Assembly (NCBI GenBank): GCA_944384865.1
Contig: CALWVC010000001.1
Location: forward strand, 1-27,202
Origin: an uncultured Clostridia bacterium
GTDB taxonomy: Bacteria; Bacillota; Clostridia; Oscillospirales; Acutalibacteraceae
Reading direction: 5' to 3'
DNA: 27,202 bases
The stretch's first letter is position 1. Each line of letters starts with the position of its first letter. This document shows, piece after piece, positions 15,590 to 22,463 of the stretch. The notes under the pieces were generated by a model, which saw only the letters and a program-made list of their open reading frames with translations, made no database searches and was not told where the DNA came from. Made by a program: the position numbers and the translations under genes.

Positions 15590-16416
15590 AGCTGCTTTCC
15601 AGGATCTATACCGTGTTGATGTTTGTGTTTTTATATGCGCCGATTGTGGTTCTGATTGTGTTTTCCTTTAATGAGTCCAAAAGCCGGTCGATGTTTACCG
15701 GGTTTACGTTGAAATGGTATGCGGAACTGTTTCGGGACGATGTGATTTTAAATGCATTGGCCAATACTGCGATCGTGGCAGTGATTTCCGCGCTGCTGGC
15801 AACGGTGATCGGGACGGCGGCCGCTGTTGGGATTCATGCGATGAACAACAAGTTGAAAAATGTGATGATGACCATCAACAATATCCCGATGGTGAATCCT
15901 GAGATCGTCACCGGTGTATCGCTGAGTCTGTTGTTTGTGTTTGGGATTCAGCTGTTGCAGAAGCTGGGTGTGGATGCGTCGCTGAATATGGTGACGCTGG
16001 TCATTGCGCATGTGACGTTTAATATTCCATATGTGCTGCTGTCGGTTTATCCGAAGTTAAGGCAAATGAATCCACACAGCTATGAAGCGGCCCTGGATCT
16101 GGGCTGTACACCGTTGCAGGCGGTGTATAAGGTGATTTTACCTGAAATTATGCCGGGCGTGATTACCGGCTGTATCATGGCCTTTACCTTATCTTTGGAC
16201 GACTTTGTCATCAGTTATTTCACATCCGGCCCAACGTCTCAGACGCTGCCGCTGGTGATTTATGCGATGACTAAAAAACGGATCAGCCCAAAGATCAACG
16301 CGCTGTCTGCGCTGCTGTTTGCAACGGTATTAATTTTATTGTTGATTGTGAATATCCGGCAAATGCGGGATTCTTCCAAAAACGAACCTAAGAAAGAGAG
16401 GTCTTTTGCATCATGA
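15586..16416 (+). CDS. potC: Spermidine/putrescine ABC transporter permease PotC
   Basis: Second permease subunit, 276 residues, about six transmembrane helices. Typical PotC stretches are YAPIVVLIVFSFNESKSRSMFTGFTLKWYAELF at the N-terminus and the EAA loop EAALDLGCTPLQAVYKVILPEIMPGVITG, followed by FTLSLDDFVISYFTSGP. The start overlaps potB by 4 bp (ATGA) and the stop overlaps potD in the same way. Confidence 0.94.
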   Translation: MKLLSRIYTVLMFVFLYAPIVVLIVFSFNESKSRSMFTGFTLKWYAELFRDDVILNALANTAIVAVISALLATVIGTAAAVGIHAMNNKLKNVMMTINNIPMVNPEIVTGVSLSLLFVFGIQLLQKLGVDASLNMVTLVIAHVTFNIPYVLLSVYPKLRQMNPHSYEAALDLGCTPLQAVYKVILPEIMPGVITGCIMAFTLSLDDFVISYFTSGPTSQTLPLVIYAMTKKRISPKINALSALLFATVLILLLIVNIRQMRDSSKNEPKKERSFAS

Positions 16417-17513
16417 GCAAGAAAATATTAAGTGTGGTTTTAAGTGTCGTATTACTGGCGGTATTCCCGCTGTCATTGGCTTCCTGTGGGGAAGCGAACC
16501 CTGATCAGGTAACGTTGAACGTGTTTAACTGGGGAGAATATATTTCGAACGGGGAAGACGGCTCGCTGGATGTTATCGCTGAATTTGAAAAACAGACCGG
16601 GATCAAGGTCAATTATACGACCTATGAAACCAACGAGGCGTTATATAATAAAATGAAAACCGGCGGCGTAAGCTACGATGTGATTATTCCGTCAGATTAT
16701 ATGATCGGTAAAATGATTCAGGAGAATATGCTGGAAAAGCTGGATTTTTCCAATATTCCGAATTACGAGCTGATTGACGACCGTTTTAAATCCAGTGAGA
16801 TTGCGCCCTATGACCCGGAAGGGGCTTACTCGGTTCCTTATACCTGGGGGCGGGTCGGATTGATTTATAATACAAAATACGTGACAGAGCCGGTGAACTC
16901 CTGGAATATTTTATGGGATGAAGCCTATAAAAATCAGATTTTAATGTTTGATAATCCGCGCGATGCGTTTGGGATTGCACAATTTTTATTGGGGCAGTCG
17001 GTGAATACCGAGGATACCGCAGAACTGGAAGCGGCAGCGGCACTGTTGCAGAAGCAATCAGCGGTCTCACCGGTATATGCAATGGATCAGATTCTGGAGA
17101 AGATGCCCAATGAGGACGCTTATATTGCGCCATATTATGTGGGCGATTGTCTGACCATGTGTGATGAAAATGAAGATTTGACCTTTACTGTGCCGCAGGA
17201 GGGAACCAATCTGTTTTTGGATGCGATGTGCATCCCGAAAGGAACCAAACACAAAAAAGAGGCGGAGCAGTTTATCAATTTCATGTGTTCTACCGAAGTT
17301 GCTTATGCAAATATCGAATATATTGCTTATTCATCTCCACAGGTCGAGGCGGCGGCGCAGCATAAGGAATATCTTGTGCAGGAATATGGCGATGAGATCG
17401 CACAGTCGATTTATCCTGCGGACCTTTCAAATACACAGATGTTCCTGACATTGCCGGAGGAGGCCAATCAGACAATGACCGATCTGTGGGTTAAAGTGAA
17501 AACAGCAAACTGA
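16413..17513 (+). CDS. potD: Spermidine/putrescine-binding lipoprotein PotD
   Basis: Extracellular substrate-binding protein, 366 residues. It has a lipoprotein signal peptide with lipobox LASC (Cys25), so it should be processed by Lgt, which is also encoded in this window. The mature part begins VTLNVFNWGEYIS, the classic PotD/PotF opening, and contains YDVIIPSDYMIGKMI, PYTWGRVGLIYNTK, MFDNPRDAFGIAQFLLG and FLDAMCIPKGTKHKKEAEQFINFMCS. These fit class-D polyamine binding proteins; which polyamine is preferred cannot be told. It ends the transporter proper, with a HAD gene 38 nt further on. Confidence 0.94.
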   Translation: MSKKILSVVLSVVLLAVFPLSLASCGEANPDQVTLNVFNWGEYISNGEDGSLDVIAEFEKQTGIKVNYTTYETNEALYNKMKTGGVSYDVIIPSDYMIGKMIQENMLEKLDFSNIPNYELIDDRFKSSEIAPYDPEGAYSVPYTWGRVGLIYNTKYVTEPVNSWNILWDEAYKNQILMFDNPRDAFGIAQFLLGQSVNTEDTAELEAAAALLQKQSAVSPVYAMDQILEKMPNEDAYIAPYYVGDCLTMCDENEDLTFTVPQEGTNLFLDAMCIPKGTKHKKEAEQFINFMCSTEVAYANIEYIAYSSPQVEAAAQHKEYLVQEYGDEIAQSIYPADLSNTQMFLTLPEEANQTMTDLWVKVKTAN

Positions 17514-17551
17514 TTGGCTGTTTGGATGTATCGAAATGGAGCGTTGTTGCA

Positions 17552-18205
17552 ATGATACAGGCGGTTCTTTTTGATCTGGACGGGACATTGCTGAATACGC
17601 TGGATGATCTTGCCGATTCGATGAACGATACGTTGCGTCGGCAGGGTTATCCGGTGCATCCGGTAGAGCAATATAAATATATGGTGGGAAACGGCATGCG
17701 GATGCTGGCGGTGCGGGCGTTGCCGGAGCAATGCCGGGATGAACGGTGCGTGCAGCAAGTGCTGGAGCTGTTTATGCAGCGGTATAACCGGCACGCGTTG
17801 GATAAAACCCGGCCGTATGACGGTGTTTTGGAGACGCTGACGGCTCTCAGGCAGCGGCAAATTTATACGGCGGTTATTACCAATAAGGCGCATGCGGCGG
17901 CACAAATTGTTTTATCGCGCTATTTTGAACATTGTTTTGATGTGGTTTTTGGTCAGAAGGAGGGTATTCCGACCAAGCCTGATCCACAAAGCACCAAACT
18001 GGTTTTGGCGCAACTGGGCGTATCGCCGGAGCAATGTCTGTTTGTGGGCGACTCCGGTGTGGATATGCAGACGGCGCAAAACGCGGGTGTTGTGGCGGTT
18101 GGCGCTTTGTGGGGATTTCGCACAAAACAGGAGCTTTTGGAAAACGGCGCCGCATATGTATTGCAGCGTCCGGAGCAGTTATTGCGTCTGATTGAGGATT
18201 TGTGA
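17552..18205 (+). CDS. HAD hydrolase, phosphoglycolate phosphatase-like
   Basis: 217 residues from ATG 17552 (an in-frame TTG at 17522 is less likely; GGAG at 17538-17541 lies 10 nt before the ATG). HAD motif I is FDLDGTLLNTLDDL, motif II VITNKAHA, motif III around GIPTKPDPQSTKL and motif IV FVGDSGVDMQTAQNAG, with the small helical cap of the Gph/PGMB group (YKYMVGNGMRMLAVRAL). These enzymes dephosphorylate phosphoglycolate or similar small phosphates. It follows potD by 38 nt with no terminator between, so it is probably cotranscribed; a functional tie to polyamine uptake is not evident. Confidence 0.87.
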   Translation: MIQAVLFDLDGTLLNTLDDLADSMNDTLRRQGYPVHPVEQYKYMVGNGMRMLAVRALPEQCRDERCVQQVLELFMQRYNRHALDKTRPYDGVLETLTALRQRQIYTAVITNKAHAAAQIVLSRYFEHCFDVVFGQKEGIPTKPDPQSTKLVLAQLGVSPEQCLFVGDSGVDMQTAQNAGVVAVGALWGFRTKQELLENGAAYVLQRPEQLLRLIEDL

Positions 18206-18246
18206 TAAAAACAGCGGAGTTTTTCTGCTGTTTTTATCTTTTTTTT
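18204..18246 (+). terminator. Intrinsic terminator of the pot-HAD operon
   Basis: GATAAAAACAGC (18204-18215) pairs perfectly with GCTGTTTTTATC (18227-18238) and the stem extends inward by three pairs including a G-U, leaving a GTTTT loop; a run of eight T follows. It overlaps the HAD stop codon by two bases. Confidence 0.93.
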
Positions 18247-18265
18247 ATAAAAATAAACTGGGGTG

Positions 18266-18294
18266 TTGACATTGAAATAGATGTATGTTAAAAT
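18266..18294 (+). promoter_or_regulatory. Sigma-A promoter of the adhE-hyd operon
   Basis: TTGACA (18266-18271) and TAAAAT (18289-18294) with 17-bp spacing. The -10 lies inside the Rex-type palindrome. The start would be near 18301, followed by a GCGGATA/TATCCGC hairpin (18311-18317/18329-18335) in the 5' leader. Confidence 0.85.
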
Positions 18295-18302
18295 TTTAAC
18301 AA
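18285..18302 (+). promoter_or_regulatory. Rex-type redox operator over the adhE -10 box
   Basis: ATGTTAAAATTTTAACAA contains a perfect 16-bp palindrome (18286-18301) and matches the clostridial Rex consensus TTGTTAANNNNTTAACAA at all but its first base. Rex is a repressor released by a high NADH/NAD+ ratio and commonly controls adhE and hydrogenase genes. Placement across the -10 box is suited to repression. No rex gene lies in this window. Confidence 0.82.
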
Positions 18303-18385
18303 ACACAGAGGCGGATAATATTGATGGGTATCCGCGGGCTGCTGTTGCTAGTGAACTTTATACCAATAAAGGAGCGTAATGAAGT

Positions 18386-20995
18386 ATGCAGGATCAAAAC
18401 AAGTATGAGATCGTAGACAGCGTTGAAAAGCTGGAAGCTGCGCTTGCAAAGCTGAAAGAGGCGCAGAAGGTTTTTGCTACCTATACGCAGGAGCAGGTGG
18501 ACAAAATCTTTTTTGAGGCTGCTATGGCGGCCAATAAACAGCGGATCCCGTTGGCAAAGATGGCGGTTGAGGAAACCGGCATGGGCGTGGTGGAGGATAA
18601 GGTCATCAAAAACCATTATGCATCCGAATATATTTATAACAAATATAAGGATACCAAAACCTGCGGGGTGATCGAGCAGGATCAGGCCTTCGGAACTACA
18701 AAAGTAGCGGAGCCGATCGGCGTGATCGCCGCAGTTATTCCGACCACCAACCCGACTTCTACGGCGATCTTCAAAACGCTGATTGCGCTGAAGACCCGCA
18801 ACGCGATTATTATCAGCCCGCATCCCAGAGCGAAAAAGAGCACCATTGCCGCCGCGAAGGTGGTTTTGGAGGCGGCGGTTAAAGCCGGCGCGCCTGCGGG
18901 CATTATCGGCTGGATCGATGTCCCCAGCCTGGATTTGACCAATCTGGTTATGAAAGAAGCGGATATCATTTTGGCAACCGGCGGCCCCGGTATGGTTAAA
19001 GCCGCTTATTCCAGCGGTAAGCCGGCGCTGGGCGTCGGCGCGGGCAATACGCCGGCGATTATTGACGATACAGCAGATATTTTACTGGCGGTCAACTCCA
19101 TCATTCATTCCAAGACCTTTGACAACGGTATGATCTGTGCGTCTGAACAGTCGGTGATTGTTCTGGATAAAATCTATAACAAGGTGAAAAAGGAATTTGC
19201 CGACAGAGGCTGTTATTTCCTGAAAAAAGATGAGATCGACAAGGTCAGAAAGACCATCATCATCAACGGCGCGCTGAATGCAAAGATCGTCGGTCAGAAG
19301 CCGGTGACGATCGCCGAATTGGCGGGGGTCAAGGTGCCGGAAGATACGAAAATTCTGATTGGTGAAGTGGAAAGCGTCGATATTTCTGAAGAGTTTGCGC
19401 ATGAAAAGCTGTCTCCGGTTTTGGCAATGTATAAGGCCAAGAGCTTTGACGATGCGATGGATAAGGCTGAACATCTGATTGCAGACGGCGGCTACGGGCA
19501 TACCTCTTCTGTGTATTTGGACGCGGTAACCGAACGGGAAAAAATTAAAAAATTCGGCGAACGGATGAAAACCTGCCGGATTCTTGTAAATACACCTTCC
19601 TCTCAGGGCGGTATTGGCGATTTATATAACTTTAAGCTTGCTCCTTCTCTGACACTGGGCTGCGGTTCTTGGGGTGGTAACTCCGTTTCAGAGAATGTGG
19701 GCGTCAAACATCTGCTGAACATCAAAACCGTCGCCGAGAGGAGAGAGAATATGCTGTGGTTCAGAGCGCCGCAAAAGGTATATATGAAGAAGGGCTGCCT
19801 GCCGGTAGCGCTGGATGAGCTCAAACACGTAATGAATAAGAAAAAGGTATTCATTGTTACTGACGAATTCCTGTATAAAAACGGTTATACCAAAGGCATT
19901 ACCGACAAGCTGGACGAGATGGGGATTGTGCACACTACATTCTTTAATGTTGCACCGGATCCGACGCTGGCCTGTGCCAAAGAGGGAACCAAGGCGATGG
20001 TCGCTTTTGAGCCGGACTGCATTATCGCTGTCGGCGGCGGTTCTGCGATGGATGCGGGTAAAATCATGTGGGTATTGTATGAGCATCCGGAAGTAAATTT
20101 CCTGGATCTGGCGATGCGGTTTATGGATATCCGCAAGCGGGTATATACCTTCCCGAAAATGGGAGAAAAGGCCTATTTTATCGCTGTGCCCACTTCTTCC
20201 GGTACCGGATCCGAGGTAACGCCTTTTGCAGTTATTACCGACGAAACCACAGGCACCAAATATCCGCTGGCAGATTATGAACTGATGCCGAATATGGCGA
20301 TTATCGATGCGGATCTGATGATGAATCAGCCCAAGGGCCTGACTTCTGCTTCGGGTATTGACGCGCTGACACATGCGCTGGAAGCATATGCCGCGATGCT
20401 GGCGACCGATTATACCGACGGCCTGGCGCTGAAGGCTGCCAAGTTGATTTTTGAATATCTGCCGCGCTGCTATGATAATGGTCCGAACGATCCGGTGGCC
20501 AGGGAAAAAATGGCCAACGCTTCTACGATGGCGGGTATGGCGTTTGCCAACGCATTTCTGGGCGTTTGTCATTCTATGGCGCATAAACTGGGGGCGTTTC
20601 ATCATCTGCCGCACGGTATCGCCAACGCGCTGATGATCGACGAGGTGCTGCGGTTCAACGCCAGCGAAACACCTGCAAAAATGGGAACCTTCCCACAGTA
20701 TGATCATCCGAAGACGCTGGAGCGTTATGCCGAGGTGGCGGATTATCTGAAGATCAAGGGCAAAGACGACCATGAGAAGCTGGAAAATCTGATTAAGGCG
20801 ATTGACGAACTGAAAGAAAAAGTAGGCATCAAAAAGACCATTAAAGAGTATGGCATTGATGAAAAAGACTTCCTTGACAGGCTGGATGATATGGTGGAGC
20901 AGGCGTTCGATGACCAATGCACCGGCGCCAATCCCCGGTATCCGCTGATGAGCGAGATCAAACAGATGTATTTGAACGCATATTACGGTAAATAA
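18386..20995 (+). CDS. adhE: Bifunctional acetaldehyde-CoA / alcohol dehydrogenase
   Basis: 869 residues, full length for AdhE. The N-terminal CoA-acylating aldehyde dehydrogenase (about 1-440) has PTTNPTSTAIFKTLIALKTRNAII, catalytic Cys251 in FDNGMICASEQS and GLAPSLTLG-like KLAPSLTLGCGSWGGNS. The C-terminal iron alcohol dehydrogenase (about 455-869) has the nucleotide-binding VGGGSAMDAGK, PTSSGTGSEVTPFAVI and metal-binding CHSMAHKLGAFHHLPHG. It reduces acetyl-CoA to ethanol with two NADH, the main sink for reducing power when H2 accumulates. AAAGGAG lies 11 nt before ATG 18386; an out-of-frame ATG at 18379 opens a nine-codon ORF closing at 18408. It is the first gene of the operon below the Rex site, 14 nt before the kinase. 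Confidence 0.97.
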   Translation: MQDQNKYEIVDSVEKLEAALAKLKEAQKVFATYTQEQVDKIFFEAAMAANKQRIPLAKMAVEETGMGVVEDKVIKNHYASEYIYNKYKDTKTCGVIEQDQAFGTTKVAEPIGVIAAVIPTTNPTSTAIFKTLIALKTRNAIIISPHPRAKKSTIAAAKVVLEAAVKAGAPAGIIGWIDVPSLDLTNLVMKEADIILATGGPGMVKAAYSSGKPALGVGAGNTPAIIDDTADILLAVNSIIHSKTFDNGMICASEQSVIVLDKIYNKVKKEFADRGCYFLKKDEIDKVRKTIIINGALNAKIVGQKPVTIAELAGVKVPEDTKILIGEVESVDISEEFAHEKLSPVLAMYKAKSFDDAMDKAEHLIADGGYGHTSSVYLDAVTEREKIKKFGERMKTCRILVNTPSSQGGIGDLYNFKLAPSLTLGCGSWGGNSVSENVGVKHLLNIKTVAERRENMLWFRAPQKVYMKKGCLPVALDELKHVMNKKKVFIVTDEFLYKNGYTKGITDKLDEMGIVHTTFFNVAPDPTLACAKEGTKAMVAFEPDCIIAVGGGSAMDAGKIMWVLYEHPEVNFLDLAMRFMDIRKRVYTFPKMGEKAYFIAVPTSSGTGSEVTPFAVITDETTGTKYPLADYELMPNMAIIDADLMMNQPKGLTSASGIDALTHALEAYAAMLATDYTDGLALKAAKLIFEYLPRCYDNGPNDPVAREKMANASTMAGMAFANAFLGVCHSMAHKLGAFHHLPHGIANALMIDEVLRFNASETPAKMGTFPQYDHPKTLERYAEVADYLKIKGKDDHEKLENLIKAIDELKEKVGIKKTIKEYGIDEKDFLDRLDDMVEQAFDDQCTGANPRYPLMSEIKQMYLNAYYGK

Positions 20996-21009
20996 GGGAG
21001 GAACGGATC

Positions 21010-21759
21010 ATGAAAAATTTGAAGGTTATCGCGGTCAGAACGTCCAAGACCATTTATCGGGACGGCGACAAGGTCGTTAAGGTATTTGATGAGGATTTCT
21101 CCAAAGCTGATGTGCTGAATGAGGCGCTGAACCAGGCGCGGGTTGAGGAAACCGGCCTGCATATTCCGAAAATCATCGAGGTCACAAAAATAGACGGAAA
21201 ATGGGCGATCGTTTCGGAGTATATCAGCGGCAAAACGCTGGCGCAGCTGATGGAGGAAAATCCGCAGAAGACAGATGAATATATTGAATTGCTGGTGGAT
21301 CTGCAATTGGAGATGCACAGCAAAAAAGCGCCACTGCTGAACAAGTTGAAGGATAAGATGAACCGCAAGATCAGCGAATCTGCGTTGGATGCCACGACCC
21401 GGTATGAACTACACGCCCGTCTGGAGGGCATGCCCAAACACAATAAGGTTTGCCACGGCGATTTCAACCCCAGCAATATCATTATTTCTGAAAACAATAC
21501 TCCCTATATCATCGACTGGTCACATGCCACGCAGGGCAACGCATCTGCCGACGCGGCCAGAACGTATCTGTTGTTCTGCCTGTCGGGGAATGAAGATCTG
21601 GCGAATCAATATCTGGATCTGTTCTGCAAGAAAAGCGATACGGCGAAGCAGTATGTGCAGCAGTGGCTGCCGATTGTAGCAGCGTCTCAGTTGGTGAAGG
21701 GGAAACCCGAAGAAAAGGAATTTCTGATGCGCTGGGCGGATATTGCTGACTACGAATAA
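21010..21759 (+). CDS. APH-like small protein or metabolite kinase
   Basis: 249 residues in the aminoglycoside-phosphotransferase/eukaryotic-like kinase fold. Visible are the N-lobe with KVVKVFDEDFSKADVLNEA (invariant Lys and Glu candidates), hinge VSEYISGKTLAQLM, the catalytic loop HGDFNPSN (His149, Asp151, Asn156) and the metal-binding IDW (Asp169). It starts 14 nt after adhE with GGGAGG in front. APH-fold enzymes phosphorylate antibiotics, choline, homoserine or proteins. In the comparable Ruminococcus albus transcription unit a serine/threonine kinase is reported beside hydS and a phosphatase, so a signalling kinase opposing the downstream phosphatase is the favoured reading. Antibiotic resistance is unlikely in this context. 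The target is unknown. Confidence 0.75.
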   Translation: MKNLKVIAVRTSKTIYRDGDKVVKVFDEDFSKADVLNEALNQARVEETGLHIPKIIEVTKIDGKWAIVSEYISGKTLAQLMEENPQKTDEYIELLVDLQLEMHSKKAPLLNKLKDKMNRKISESALDATTRYELHARLEGMPKHNKVCHGDFNPSNIIISENNTPYIIDWSHATQGNASADAARTYLLFCLSGNEDLANQYLDLFCKKSDTAKQYVQQWLPIVAASQLVKGKPEEKEFLMRWADIADYE

Positions 21760-21777
21760 AAGGAGGCTTCTTCAGTA

Positions 21778-22023
21778 ATGAACATTACGGTATGTATCGG
21801 AAGCTCCTGCCATTTGAAGGGTTCACGGCAGGTGGTGGAACAACTACAGCAGCTGATCGCACAATATAACCTGAAAGATCAGATTGAACTTTCTGGGAAA
21901 TTCTGTATAGGGAATTGCGTGAACGGCGTTTGTGTCACAGTGGATGAACAGCTTTTTTCGGTGCAGCCGGATAATACCGAAGAATTCTTTCACAATCATG
22001 TATTGCCGGCGTTTCAATCATGA
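21778..22023 (+). CDS. Small thioredoxin-like [2Fe-2S] ferredoxin
   Basis: 81 residues, a stand-alone version of the domain found in NuoE/HydC and at the N-terminus of NADH-linked hydrogenase subunits. The four ligands follow the C-X4-C ... C-X3-C pattern: Cys6 and Cys11 in CIGSSCHLKG, Cys43 and Cys47 in KFCIGNCVNGVCV; Cys52 is extra. It has a strong AAAGGAGG upstream and lies between the kinase and the thioesterase, 18-21 nt from each. Its role is probably electron transfer to or from one of the hydrogenases, or redox sensing; no flavin or NADH-binding partner (NuoF/HydB type) is encoded in the operon. Confidence 0.85.
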   Translation: MNITVCIGSSCHLKGSRQVVEQLQQLIAQYNLKDQIELSGKFCIGNCVNGVCVTVDEQLFSVQPDNTEEFFHNHVLPAFQS

Positions 22024-22044
22024 TAATCCGTTTCGGAAGAAAGG

Positions 22045-22461
22045 ATGGATCAAACGATGTTGCAACCCGGCATAAAAGGGCAGGCAACGTTGACCGTTTG
22101 TGACGGCAATACTGCAAAAACAATGGGCAGCGGGTCGCTGGAGGTTCTGGCGACCCCTGCCATGGTTGCGTTAATGGAACAGGCGGCGGCGCAGAGCGTT
22201 TCGCTCTGTCTGGACGAAGGACAGACCACGGTAGGCACGGCGATACAGATTCAGCATTTGTCGGCGACGCCGATAGATATGCATGTTACAGCAGAAAGTG
22301 AATTGCTGCAGATCGATGGCAGAAAATTGTTGTTTAGCGTATCTGCATTCGATGAAAAAGGACTGATCGGACAGGGAACCCATGAACGTTTTGTCGTAGA
22401 TGCTGCGCGCTTTATGGCTAAGGCCGGCAGCAAGCGTTCTGAAACTATACAGGAGGCCTGA
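22045..22461 (+). CDS. Hotdog thioesterase, FlK-like
   Basis: 138 residues with the fluoroacetyl-CoA thioesterase-like hotdog pattern: LEVLATPAMVALMEQAAAQSV, then DEGQTTVGTAIQIQHLSATPI. The catalytic triad of FlK (Thr42, Glu50, His76) is matched with identical spacing by Thr37, Glu45 and His71. True fluoroacetate detoxification is very unlikely here; the family includes many general short acyl-CoA thioesterases. Placement beside adhE suggests a small CoA thioester from fermentation, or a sensing role, as substrate. ATG 22045 is the annotated start, but ATG 22057 (MLQPGIKG) is equally plausible and closer to family N-termini. The stop overlaps the next gene's first possible ATG. Confidence 0.8.
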   Translation: MDQTMLQPGIKGQATLTVCDGNTAKTMGSGSLEVLATPAMVALMEQAAAQSVSLCLDEGQTTVGTAIQIQHLSATPIDMHVTAESELLQIDGRKLLFSVSAFDEKGLIGQGTHERFVVDAARFMAKAGSKRSETIQEA

Positions 22462-22463
22462 TG

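Noticed and set aside
19688..20917. 409-codon minus-strand ORF opposite adhE, with a composition rich in His, Arg and Ile
   Set aside because: A mirror ORF produced by codon bias of the highly conserved adhE; no start signal or recognisable domain.
21010..21759. Aminoglycoside resistance gene
   Set aside because: The kinase fold fits, but the gene is in an adhE-hydrogenase operon with matching base composition and no mobile context on either side of it.
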